Assembly: GCA_023807065.1 (NCBI GenBank)
Contig: JAJJLU010000378.1
Span: 1 to 60,847 of the forward strand
DNA from: Isotricha intestinalis
Taxonomy: Eukaryota; Ciliophora; Litostomatea; Vestibuliferida; Isotrichidae
Direction of reading: 5' to 3'
DNA length: 60,847 bases
Below the pieces are notes generated by a model. That model had not been told where the DNA came from and did no database searches. It was given only the letters and a program-made list of their open reading frames with translations. The position numbers and the translations under genes were made by a program. Positions 31,446-40,371 of the stretch are shown piece after piece. Position 1 is the stretch's first letter; every line of letters begins with the position of its first letter.

Positions 31446-31820
31446 AATATAATATTTTTTATGTTATTAATATTAAAATATTTCATAATTAAAAAATTTA
31501 ATTTTTTTATTATCTTTTAATTCATATATTATGAAATGGGAAAAAAACACAATAAAATAATTTCAAAAATGGAAAAAATTAAACTTTATTTTATGGAAAA
31601 AAATAGAGAAAAGAAAAATAATCTTCTAATTTTATTTAATGATTTTTTATTGAATATTATCTCTATTTATTTGAAATATATTAAAATTAAAACCACCAAT
31701 CATAAAATTAAAAAATTGAAATATATGAAACAATTTATTACAAATATTTTTATAATATAATAATATTAAAAAAAAAGACTTTTATATTTATTATTATTTT
31801 TATTTTTATTTTTTCAATTC
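31446..31820. other. divergent intergenic region
   Basis: 375 bases between the NOSIP-like gene (minus) and a small coiled-coil gene (plus); presumably two promoters. It contains one marginal ORF, listed separately, and is otherwise A/T spacer. Confidence 0.45.
31536..31760 (+). CDS. marginal small basic ORF, 74 aa
   Basis: An ATG-initiated frame with a lysine-rich N-terminus (MGKKHNKIISKMEKIK) and an Ile/Leu/Phe-rich remainder. Composition is what random A/T DNA would give (Lys, Ile, Asn, Phe). It lies within the promoter space of its neighbours. I list it only because it has an ATG and the length is above chance expectation for this spacer; more likely non-coding. Confidence 0.18.
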   Translation: MGKKHNKIISKMEKIKLYFMEKNREKKNNLLILFNDFLLNIISIYLKYIKIKTTNHKIKKLKYMKQFITNIFII

Positions 31821-32204
31821 ATGGATAATTTAAATCCAAAACCACAAGCAATAATAAAAAATGAATTTAAAAATATGAATAGATGTTTTACTCAAATATT
31901 AAATAATTTAACTTCCAAAGATTTTAATAAAATAGAAGAAAATGAAATATTAACGAATAAAATTTCTAATCATTTTAAAAAAATTTCAGATTTTTTAGAT
32001 GATTTAAAAAAAGAAAATTTAAAAAAAATGGATATTGATGAAGAGAATTCTTTTAATAAAGAAATTATGATAGATAATTTGACTTGTCAAAAATTAAAAG
32101 ATGAAATCATTAAAAATTGTGATGATATTACTAAAAAATTAAATGAACAAGAAGAACATATTAAAAGATTAAATCATGAATATTCACTCATTCTTCAAAA
32201 ATAA
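31821..32204 (+). CDS. small coiled-coil protein, 127 aa
   Basis: An unrecognised acidic, helical protein. After a Pro-containing N-terminus (MDNLNPKPQA) it consists of two or three heptad-like helices, the last (KLKDEIIKNCDDITKKLNEQ and on to the C-terminus) a clear coiled-coil. Size and shape resemble small subunits of Mediator, kinetochore or trafficking complexes, but no family signature is visible. It is convergent with the acyltransferase gene, 147 bases between stop codons. Confidence 0.55.
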   Translation: MDNLNPKPQAIIKNEFKNMNRCFTQILNNLTSKDFNKIEENEILTNKISNHFKKISDFLDDLKKENLKKMDIDEENSFNKEIMIDNLTCQKLKDEIIKNCDDITKKLNEQEEHIKRLNHEYSLILQK

Positions 32205-32351
32205 ATTTATTATTATAATATAAATTTAATAGAATTTAAATATTATAAAACTTATGTTTAATTATAATATAAAAAAAGTATTTTTTTCAATCGTTAATTT
32301 TATAATATTATAAATATAATAAAAATTAAATATAATAATTATTTCTATTTA

Positions 32352-34766
32352 TTAGATTATTGTTTTTTTTGATGATTTTTTCAAAAATTTGTTTAAAATA
32401 ACTTTTGAAGGAATTGTTAAATATAATGTTATTATTGAACTAATTATTACTGTAATAATAAATTGAAATGTAGCAATATGCCAAATATATAAATAATCCC
32501 AAAATTGAACTTGTAATTGTAAAATAGTTGAAATATATAAAATAATATATTGAATTAAACATATATAAGTAAAGGATATTCTTTCAAAAATATTAAATAT
32601 TTTACTACTTAAAAATAATCTTACTTGAAATTTATCATCTGAAAACATTAAATTTAAAACTATAATTGAAAAGAATAAAACAAATATATGTGTTTCATAA
32701 ACATATATAATTTTTAAAGAGAAAGTAAAATCAATTAATAAAGAATTATTTCCTAATTTATATCTAGTAATTAAAGTATAAATCAAACATAAAATACATA
32801 TAATAATAATTGAAATAATATTAAAAATGATTTTTAAATAATCGTTTTTAATAAACATTTTCATAATTTTTATACAAAATTTAAATGGTAAATATAAATT
32901 TTTCCTATAAAAAAGTTCTAAATCTCTCATACTTTGAAGATAATATGAATAAATTAATCCAGAAATAATTCCAATAAAGAATATAAAAAACATATTAAAA
33001 GGAGAAATAATCTCTATATTATTTCCCAAAATATATTTCAATAAATAATATTTATCAATACTGTCACTTTTAATAATTACTAAAAGATATGATAATATAA
33101 TACATAAAATTATCATTAAAGAGAAAATAATATCAACTATTTTTGATTTTAATTTATTTAAAATATAAAATAAAAAAATTGTAATAGTAATACAAAAACA
33201 TTCATTGACTAATAAATAAGTGAATTCATAGCAATTATCATATTGACTTAAATTATATTTTTTAAATCCAATATAAAAAGGAATAATAAACATAAAAGGA
33301 TTTCTTAAACATTCATAATTATTATTAATTTGAATATATTGATTATAAAAAGCATTATTACCCAAATAAAAAAATCCTAAATCTTCAGCAAAGAAATAAA
33401 CTAGGAAAAAAATAAGAATAAAAGTAAAAATATTAGGAATCATTTTTAAAAAGAATTTAAAATAAGTTTTAAAATCTTCTTTATTTTTAGTATAAGAATT
33501 TAATTTAAAAACAACAATAAATCCATCTAAAAAAATCCAAGAATGAAGAGAAAAAGAAGATAATTTAATAAATACAAAATAAAAAGATTTGTAAAAAAGA
33601 ATTGTCCCATCTGAAATATTTGGTGATTGATAATTAAATCTAATTAAATAATTTAAAGTAATAAATAATAATATAATAGCTCTTAATCCACATAATATTT
33701 CTAAATCATTACTATTATATAAACTATTATTATTACTTCCTAATAAAGAAGAAAAAGTAATTTCTTTAATATAATTATCATTAAAAAGAGAAATTTTTTC
33801 ACTCATCATTTTTAAAATTGAATTTTCTTTTAATTTTTTTTCATCTTGCAATTCATTATTTACAGCTAAAGGATTATTTTCTAAATAATTTTCTAATCTT
33901 TTTATATGAGATATATCAATGTTATCTTTAAATAAACTTGCATTTGAAATACTTTCATCTCCTTTTTTATGGTTATCTTCTTTATCTTCTTCTTCTTTTT
34001 CTTCTATTATTAATTCATTAATATCAGATGAATCATTTTTATCTTCTTCATTTTCAAAAAAATCAAATTGAAAACATTCACAAGCTAATTTTATTATTAT
34101 TCCAAGAAGAAAAAGAAAAAAGACAATTTTATATATGATATTAGATATTTTAAATTTCTTTTTTTGTTCATTTAAAGTATTTTGATCATTTTTAGATTCA
34201 ATTGTAATATTTTTTATTTTTAAATTATATACTAAATCTAAATATTTAACAAATTCTGGATTTGAATTATTTAAATAAACATCATTAAATATAACTAAAC
34301 ATTCTTCCCAAAAACAAACTCCAATATTAGATAAATTATTAGATCTAAATATTTTTAATTGTTCATTGTATTTATTTGAATTTGAATTTAATTTATGTTC
34401 AAATAATATTAAAGCATAAAAATAAGTTTTATTTTGATCTTGATTTGGAATACATAAATCTCTATTTCCTAAATCAAAAAAATCTAATCCTGAAAATTCA
34501 TATAAATTTCTTATATCTATATCTGCAATATCTTTTGATATTCTATTTGTACATATACTGAATTGTTGATTTTTAGTATAATTTTTATTAAATTTTCCAT
34601 TTATAAAAGTTAATAAATCTGATAACGCTTGTTGATTTAAATATAAAAATTGATTTGGTGAAAATTCTTGTTGATTATCATTAATAGAATATATGATTTC
34701 TTTTAATTTTATTTTTTGAATTATTAAAATTATTATCAAAAAGAAATTCAAGGTAAATATTTTCAT
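32352..34766 (-). CDS. NRF-6-type acyltransferase-3 membrane protein
   Basis: Similar to the NRF-6 (nose resistant to fluoxetine) family: an N-terminal secreted NRF domain plus an acyltransferase-3 membrane domain. I start at the ATG at 34766 because it gives a clean signal peptide (MKIFTLNFFLIIILIIQ) and an A-rich start context; an ATG at 34784 is the alternative. The NRF part (about 35-190) has paired cysteines (FSICTNR, RDLCIPN, IGVCFWEECLV). One helix near 215, a Glu/Asp-rich loop, then about ten helices from residue 360. The first begins with the family's GLRAI motif, but the conserved His that usually ends this helix is Tyr here (LLFITLNY), so acyl transfer is uncertain. 804 aa. Likely in plasma or endosomal membranes. 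Confidence 0.75.
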   Translation of the reverse strand: MKIFTLNFFLIIILIIQKIKLKEIIYSINDNQQEFSPNQFLYLNQQALSDLLTFINGKFNKNYTKNQQFSICTNRISKDIADIDIRNLYEFSGLDFFDLGNRDLCIPNQDQNKTYFYALILFEHKLNSNSNKYNEQLKIFRSNNLSNIGVCFWEECLVIFNDVYLNNSNPEFVKYLDLVYNLKIKNITIESKNDQNTLNEQKKKFKISNIIYKIVFFLFLLGIIIKLACECFQFDFFENEEDKNDSSDINELIIEEKEEEDKEDNHKKGDESISNASLFKDNIDISHIKRLENYLENNPLAVNNELQDEKKLKENSILKMMSEKISLFNDNYIKEITFSSLLGSNNNSLYNSNDLEILCGLRAIILLFITLNYLIRFNYQSPNISDGTILFYKSFYFVFIKLSSFSLHSWIFLDGFIVVFKLNSYTKNKEDFKTYFKFFLKMIPNIFTFILIFFLVYFFAEDLGFFYLGNNAFYNQYIQINNNYECLRNPFMFIIPFYIGFKKYNLSQYDNCYEFTYLLVNECFCITITIFLFYILNKLKSKIVDIIFSLMIILCIILSYLLVIIKSDSIDKYYLLKYILGNNIEIISPFNMFFIFFIGIISGLIYSYYLQSMRDLELFYRKNLYLPFKFCIKIMKMFIKNDYLKIIFNIISIIIICILCLIYTLITRYKLGNNSLLIDFTFSLKIIYVYETHIFVLFFSIIVLNLMFSDDKFQVRLFLSSKIFNIFERISFTYICLIQYIILYISTILQLQVQFWDYLYIWHIATFQFIITVIISSIITLYLTIPSKVILNKFLKKSSKKTII

Positions 34767-34856
34767 TTTAAAATAAATAAACATATATATTAAAAAAAAC
34801 AAATAAAAAAAATATAAAAAAAATTAATTTTAAACAAATAACCTCTAAAAAAAAAA

Positions 34857-35540
34857 TTATTTTTTCTTCTCTTCTTTTTTTTCTTCTTTTTTTTCATCTT
34901 CTTTATTTTCTTCTTCCTTAACTTCTTCTTCTTTTCCAATTTTAGTAAGAATATAAATATAATGATAATTTTTAGGATCTTTTTCATCTAAAACAACTAC
35001 TTTAGAAGGTTTTTCAATTTCTAACATTTTATAATCCCACAAATCACTTTTAAATAAATTTTTTCTTTTATCTTCACTTCCATTAGAAATAATAATATAA
35101 TATCCTTGATTGACTAAAACTCTATAAATTTCATTAATCATTTTATCAACAATTGGAAGAGCATTTTCAGCACATAAAACAGTGTCTAATAAAGCTTTAT
35201 CAAAAACAATATTAAATGAATTATTTGGAAATTCACTCATTTCAGTGACATCCATTTTTTTATATATCATTTTAACATTTTGCTCTTTATATCTATCTTC
35301 CATTATTTTTATTGCATTTTCTGAGAAATCAATATTTGTTACATTTGTTATTTCTTCAATATATAAATCTTCTGCTAATTTACTTGTTCCACATCCTACA
35401 TGTAATATTTTATCTTCTTTTTTTATGTAATCTGATATTTTCTCTTTTAATGTATCATATGTTTGATACCATTCAAATATTTCCATATGCTCGTTTAAAT
35501 AACGCGAATCCCAATATTTTATACTACTATAATCTGACAT
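34857..35540 (-). CDS. class I SAM methyltransferase, EEF1A-KMT4/METTL13-like
   Basis: A Rossmann-fold methyltransferase, 227 aa. The start SSIKYWDSRY with EWYQTYDTL is the signature of the EEF1AKMT4/METTL13 N-terminal family, which methylates lysines of elongation factor eEF1A. Motif I is HVGCGTS (47-53), motif II NIDFSENAI, and the post-motif region NSFNIVFDKALLDTVLC matches the family's VxDKGxLD. The last 35 residues are a Lys/Glu-rich acidic tail absent from the core family. It is head-to-head with the ADP-ribosyltransferase gene, with 69 bases between start codons. Substrate assignment to eEF1A is by family resemblance only. Confidence 0.85.
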   Translation of the reverse strand: MSDYSSIKYWDSRYLNEHMEIFEWYQTYDTLKEKISDYIKKEDKILHVGCGTSKLAEDLYIEEITNVTNIDFSENAIKIMEDRYKEQNVKMIYKKMDVTEMSEFPNNSFNIVFDKALLDTVLCAENALPIVDKMINEIYRVLVNQGYYIIISNGSEDKRKNLFKSDLWDYKMLEIEKPSKVVVLDEKDPKNYHYIYILTKIGKEEEVKEEENKEDEKKEEKKEEKKK

Positions 35541-35609
35541 TTATTTTGTTATTTTTATTTTTTTTTAAGTTATTGATTTTATTTATTTTTTTTGTAAAAT
35601 AGGAAAAAA
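35541..35609. promoter_or_regulatory. 69-bp bidirectional promoter space
   Basis: Only 69 bases separate the start codons of the methyltransferase (minus) and the ADP-ribosyltransferase/BspA gene (plus), so both 5' UTRs and promoters must fit here or overlap. It is T-rich on the plus strand and contains no named motif. Co-expression of the pair is a plausible inference. Confidence 0.45.
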
Positions 35610-37682
35610 ATGAATCCTCAAAATAAAGGAAATGATAATGAATCAATAGATTATGTTATTTTTATTCAATCAATCTACAGAAACTTAAAGGAAGTAATTG
35701 AATCAAGGATTAAAAATAGAGATATATACTTTTATGAAAATATAAATGAAGCATATAATACAATTAAAAGCATACACTTTGAAAAAACTGATATAATATT
35801 TTTCAAAAAAAATGAAGCAAAAGAATTTTTTAAAATATTGGATTCAAATTGTAAAGAACTTTCAGTAATTCCAAGAATATTTATTAATAATAAAAGTAAT
35901 GAAAAATATGAATCATATTCTGAATTTCTAAATTATCCTTTATTTAATAAAAATATATTTGAAAATTCATTAAACAAAATAATTGAAAAAATAAATCAAG
36001 AAGATAAACTGACGGCATTCAATGTCCCTTCTATACAAATGGATTATAATGAGAAAATATTTACTTTTGAATATTTGAACGATCCAATTAATTTGAGACT
36101 TCCTTTATATTTTAATAATTTAATAAAAAAATTAACAGAGATAGAAACAAAAAATTTTAATAAATTTTTAAGAAAATATCTAAAGCAAGACAACAATCCA
36201 TATAATGAAATTGAACAATTTAAATATCTTTTCAGTCAAATTTCAAGAATTGAAGACTTAAATTTAAGAATACCATTTCCTCTTTTAGTGAAATATTGGT
36301 TGAGAATTTATTCTTTTGAAACTAAATTTTATTCTGAAATGAATTATGCTTTATTATCTAAAAAAGGAACTCAAATATATGATATTTATATAAGAGCTTT
36401 ATATCATGGATTTGATTTTATTCCTTTTTTTTTTAAAGAAAATTTATATAGAGGAGCTATTATTTCTAATCAAGAATTAAATGTTATGAAACAATCTTTA
36501 AAAAAAAAAAAAATTTGTCATTGTTTCAGTTTATCTTTTTTTTCTTGTTCTTTAGAAGAAAAAGTTGGTTTATTTTTTATGAAAAAAAATGATTTACCTA
36601 AAAATAAACAATATGTTCTTTATGTTATTAATAAAGGAAATGAAATTGATAAAGAAAATGTAAGTAATGCTGATTTAGAAAATTTTTCTTCTCATAAAGT
36701 AGAAAAAGAAATATTATTTTATCCTTTTTCTTCCTTTGTGATAACTAATATCGAAGAAAAAGAAGATATTAAAAAAATTGAAAAAATTAGAGAAAATGAT
36801 ATTGAAGAATTAAGTATTAAAATAAAATATTATAGAATAGAATTAAGTTATATAGGGAAATATAAAAAAGATGTTCCACCAGAACTAAAATATATTAATG
36901 AAAATGAGTATGCAAAAGCACTTCTTCATACTGAAATACTTAAAAAAGAAGAATTAGTTGAAAAACCAGAAATGTTTACTTTTGATATTAAAAAATATAT
37001 GAATATTATTATAGCTTATTATACTATTCCACCAGATGAAAAAAAAAATAAAATTAAATTAATTAAATATGATAATTCTAATAATTCTTGTCAAATGTAT
37101 ATTAATGATGAATTAGTTGATTTTGAAAATGAACATATATTTGATGAATCAAAAGAATATAAAATAAAATTTGAGTTTAATGATAAAATAAAAAGTGCAG
37201 GTTCTTTATTTGAAAATTGCAAATATTTAACTTCAATAAATTTATCGTATTTAAATCTAGAAAATGTATCAATAATGACAAATATGTTTCAAGGATGTAC
37301 AAATTTAAAAACGATTGAATTTAATAATTCAAATACTCAAAATATTATAAGAATGAATTCTATGTTTTATGATTGTAAAAATTTAACTTCAATAGATTTA
37401 TCAAAAATTAATTGTGAAAATGTTAGAGATATTGAATCAATGTTTCGAAATTGTAAGAATTTAAAAAATGTAAAATTTTTCAAAAGTAATAAAGAAATTA
37501 ATTCCATGAATTTTTTATTCTATAATTGTTCTTCTTTAAATTCATTAGATTTATCTCAATTTGATTGCCCAAATGCTGGTGAATTAGGCAATATTTTTGG
37601 AGGTACATTTAATAAAAATTGTAGTATTATTTTTAAAGAAAATTCTATTTTAGATATTAAAAGAAGTAGTTTATTCAATTAA
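35610..37682 (+). CDS. ADP-ribosyltransferase with BspA-type LRR repeats
   Basis: A 690-residue protein with three parts. Residues 12-130 form an alpha/beta domain (VIFIQ, DIIFFKK and PRIFINN strands) resembling a receiver-like fold without a phospho-acceptor Asp. Residues about 240-390 match arginine-type mono-ADP-ribosyltransferases: LYRG with R281, a serine-rich FSLSFFSCS strand in the STS position, and E365-K-E367 followed by ILFYPFSSF, the ExE catalytic motif. From about 530 to the end are BspA-type (DUF285) leucine-rich repeats with the recurring pattern of MFxxCxNLxxIDLS. There is no signal peptide, so it is probably cytosolic. It would transfer ADP-ribose from NAD to a protein chosen by the repeats. 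Targets are unknown. Confidence 0.8.
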   Translation: MNPQNKGNDNESIDYVIFIQSIYRNLKEVIESRIKNRDIYFYENINEAYNTIKSIHFEKTDIIFFKKNEAKEFFKILDSNCKELSVIPRIFINNKSNEKYESYSEFLNYPLFNKNIFENSLNKIIEKINQEDKLTAFNVPSIQMDYNEKIFTFEYLNDPINLRLPLYFNNLIKKLTEIETKNFNKFLRKYLKQDNNPYNEIEQFKYLFSQISRIEDLNLRIPFPLLVKYWLRIYSFETKFYSEMNYALLSKKGTQIYDIYIRALYHGFDFIPFFFKENLYRGAIISNQELNVMKQSLKKKKICHCFSLSFFSCSLEEKVGLFFMKKNDLPKNKQYVLYVINKGNEIDKENVSNADLENFSSHKVEKEILFYPFSSFVITNIEEKEDIKKIEKIRENDIEELSIKIKYYRIELSYIGKYKKDVPPELKYINENEYAKALLHTEILKKEELVEKPEMFTFDIKKYMNIIIAYYTIPPDEKKNKIKLIKYDNSNNSCQMYINDELVDFENEHIFDESKEYKIKFEFNDKIKSAGSLFENCKYLTSINLSYLNLENVSIMTNMFQGCTNLKTIEFNNSNTQNIIRMNSMFYDCKNLTSIDLSKINCENVRDIESMFRNCKNLKNVKFFKSNKEINSMNFLFYNCSSLNSLDLSQFDCPNAGELGNIFGGTFNKNCSIIFKENSILDIKRSSLFN

Positions 37683-37743
37683 TAAAAAATGAAATATGAA
37701 AAATTTATTTTTATTTTATTTTATAAAAATAAATTCAATATAA

Positions 37744-37968
37744 TTATATTGCATGCTTTACACTCATATTACTTTGAGGAGCAAAATTTCTTTTTTTGTA
37801 AATTCTATAATAAAAAAAAGGTCCTATATAAAAAAATATCATTAATAATAAACCTAAAAAATAAAATCCTATATGAATATGTAATCCTTCAATTGGATTA
37901 ATTATTTTTGCATCGTCAATTGATTTTTTTGTTATATTTAAATTTCCAAAAACACCTTTATCACTCAT
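37744..37968 (-). CDS. small single-span membrane protein, 74 aa
   Basis: An ATG-initiated frame with a polar N-terminus (MSDKGVFGNLNITKKSIDDA), one strong hydrophobic helix (IGFYFLGLLLMIFFYIG, about 33-50) and a basic C-terminal tail (YYRIYKKRNF). Its residues are more varied than in A/T-random frames (Gly, Asp, His, Pro, Gln), which argues for a true gene. The basic flank predicts the C-terminus in the cytosol. I cannot assign a family; small ER or mitochondrial membrane subunits look like this. It is convergent with the ADP-ribosyltransferase gene. Confidence 0.55.
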   Translation of the reverse strand: MSDKGVFGNLNITKKSIDDAKIINPIEGLHIHIGFYFLGLLLMIFFYIGPFFYYRIYKKRNFAPQSNMSVKHAI

Positions 37969-38181
37969 ATTGATATTATATATATTAAAAAATAATTAAT
38001 TATAATAATATAAATTAATTATGCTATTTAATATATAATAATTTTGAATTAAATAAAAATAAACATTAATTAAAATATAATATTATAAATAAAATAATTA
38101 TTATTTTAAATAATTATTTAAATTTATTTGAAAACAAAATAATAAATTGAATTAAAAAATATTTTCAAATAAAAACATTGA

Positions 38182-39198
38182 ATGTCCCAAAATGGAATCT
38201 CAAATAATATATGTGAAGAAAAAAATGAGCATAATGAAATAAATAATAATAATAATAAAATAGAATTAAAAAATGGAGAATTTTTATTAACTCCAATAGA
38301 AACATTATTAATAAATAAAAAAATGCCATTTGGTTATAAATTAGACATAGAAAATAATATTTTAAAATCAAAGGAAATTTCAAAAACAAATAATACTAAA
38401 AAAAAAACAGAAAATCATCATTCAAAACAAAAGAAAATATTAGATATAGAAGATTATGCAGATAACGGTAGAAAATATTTAAGGGAAAGAAAAATACAAA
38501 AAGAAAAAATAAATAAAGAAATTGAAAGTCAAAATCAAATTTTAGAAAAATGTGAAAAATGTTTAGAAATAATAATCTCAAATTTTTTATCTCAATATTT
38601 TTATAATCCAATAACAATGAATTCACCTTCTTTATCACAAATAGAAAAAAATATAAAAAATGCAAAATATACAAGTCATTATGACTTTTTTATGGATTTA
38701 AGAAAAATATGGTTATATTATTATCAAAATTATCCAAATAATCCAGAAATTTATCAAAGAACTTGTAAAATGTCTGAATTATCTGAAGAATTATGTAAAA
38801 ATATTGATAATTTAGAAAATGCTTTTCAAAAAGAATTAAATGATTTAAAAATTCATCACCCCGAAAAAAATATCGTTGATAATAGAAATAATGGAACTAA
38901 TCAAAGAAGATATTATAACAATAATAATAATAATAGTATTAATTATATGTCTATTGAAGAAAAAAATGCTCTGGGAAATGCTATTAGGAAATTAAATAAA
39001 GAACAATTAAAAGGTATTATTAAATTATTAAGTGATTCTAAAATTAATCAAAGTCAAAATGGGTCAACTAAATATATTGAATTTGATATTGATAAATTAC
39101 CATATAAAAAATTAAAAGAATTACAAAAATATGTTAAAGATTGTACAAAAGATATTCAAAATAATAATAATAATAATAATAATATTAATAATAATAAT

Positions 39199-39255
<57 letters not shown>

Positions 39256-39543
39256 CATAATGATAATAATAATATTAATAATAATGGTAATGACAACAAT
39301 AATAGTATTAATAATAATAATAATGATAAAATAGAACAAGAACAAATTAGAAAATTAAAAAATGAGTTAAGTGATTATAATATGAATAATAATATAATAG
39401 AAAATGAAATGAAAAATCCTCAAAAAATAATAAATAATCAAAATGATATTACTCAACAGCTAAAAGAAGAGCAAAATATAACCAATCCCATATTACCCCC
39501 ATCTTCGAGTTCTGATTCATCAATTGAAAGTCTATCAACTTGA
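38182..39543 (+). CDS. BET-like bromodomain + NET domain protein
   Basis: A chromatin-reader-type protein of 453 aa. Residues about 135-215 align with a bromodomain (FYNP, SLSQIEKNIKNAKYTSHYDF, then LRKIWLYYYQNYPNNPEIY). The PVD/WPF-type ZA loop is not recognisable and the acetyl-lysine Asn cannot be placed with certainty, so binding may be weak or altered. Residues 256-325 form a NET (extra-terminal) domain, MSIEEKNALGNAIRKLNKEQ to the conserved acidic FDIDKLP and a final helix. This order with a single bromodomain is that of plant GTE proteins and protist BDF/BET proteins. A poly-Asn tract (about 329-385) and a Ser/Asp-rich tail close the protein, which ends in TGA. Confidence 0.8.
39160..39330 (+). 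repeat. AAT trinucleotide repeat encoding poly-Asn
   Basis: A run of AAT codons, interrupted by a few ATT, CAT, GAT and GGT, lies inside the BET-like gene. It encodes a nearly pure Asn stretch with scattered Ile, His, Asp and Gly. Frame is maintained through it. Such tracts expand and contract by slippage, so the length probably varies between chromosome copies or strains. Confidence 0.9.
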
Positions 39544-39651
39544 AAAAAATTTTGAAAAAAAAAAATATAACTCAAAATAAATAAAAATATAATTAATAAA
39601 AAATAAACATAATAAACTATTATTAAAAAAACTAAAAAAAAATAAATAAAA

Positions 39652-40134
39652 ATGTCATCAACATATCAAATATCAGATGGAGCAAGTTTCTTTGGATTTA
39701 TGGGAGTAACATCAGCATTAGTATTTGCAAATATAGGAGCAGCATATGGTACATATAAAAGTGGAATAGGAATATGTGTATTAGGAATATTAAAGCCAAA
39801 CAGTATAATAAGGAGTGTGATACCAGTAATAATGGCAGGTATCTTAGGAATATATGGATTGATAGTATCAATAATTTTATTACAGAAAATTCAAAGAAAT
39901 CCAGATAATAAAAATCCATATACTTATCAACAAGGCTATAAACATTTGTCTTCTGGTCTCTGTTGTGGACTCTCCTCTCTTGCTGCTGGTCTCGCTATCG
40001 GATTAGGAGGTGATGCTGGTGTCAGGGCTCTGGCTCAACAAGATCGAATCTTTGTAGGAATGATGCTTATTCTCATTTTCGCTGAAGCACTTGGCCTTTA
40101 TGGACTTATTGTTGCTCTTATTTTGTCTCAGTAA
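39652..40134 (+). CDS. VMA3: V-type ATPase proteolipid subunit c
   Basis: The 160-residue, four-helix rotor subunit of the vacuolar proton pump. All four membrane helices are clear, with the conserved [10 protein letters not shown] in helix 1-2 and the essential proton-carrying glutamate E145 in [18 protein letters not shown] of helix 4. The loop [21 protein letters not shown] and [13 protein letters not shown] are family hallmarks. The start ([16 protein letters not shown]) is the only sensible one. Base composition is richer in G and C than its neighbours, fitting high expression. Codon choice changes sharply midway: A-ending codons in the first half, T/C-ending in the second. Confidence 0.97.
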   Translation: MSSTYQISDGASFFGFMGVTSALVFANIGAAYGTYKSGIGICVLGILKPNSIIRSVIPVIMAGILGIYGLIVSIILLQKIQRNPDNKNPYTYQQGYKHLSSGLCCGLSSLAAGLAIGLGGDAGVRALAQQDRIFVGMMLILIFAEALGLYGLIVALILSQ

Positions 40135-40371
40135 TTTTTTATTTTTCCAAATATTGGTTATTTAAAATTACTTTTTTTTGACAATTTTTAAATTAAAGTA
40201 TTAATTTTTATTGTTTTTTGATTTATAATCTATTAAGAGAAAACTTATTTATATGTTTTTCTTATTTGATTTTATTAGAAATTAAAATTTAAATAAAATT
40301 TTAATTTATATTTACATTTGCATTTATTTTTAAATTAGAAAACCAAATAATATATTAAATAAAGCTTGTTA

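Noticed and set aside
35610..37682. Recent bacterial transfer or secreted toxin origin for the ADP-ribosyltransferase
   Set aside because: Codon use and AT content match the neighbours, there is no signal peptide, and BspA repeats are common in protists, so nothing in the sequence itself supports recent transfer.
37689..37901. Plus-strand ORF after the ADP-ribosyltransferase gene
   Set aside because: Overlaps the more convincing minus-strand small membrane protein and has A/T-random composition.
39121..39345. Poly-isoleucine frames on both strands over the AAT tract
   Set aside because: They are out-of-frame readings of the AAT repeat that encodes poly-Asn in the BET-like gene.
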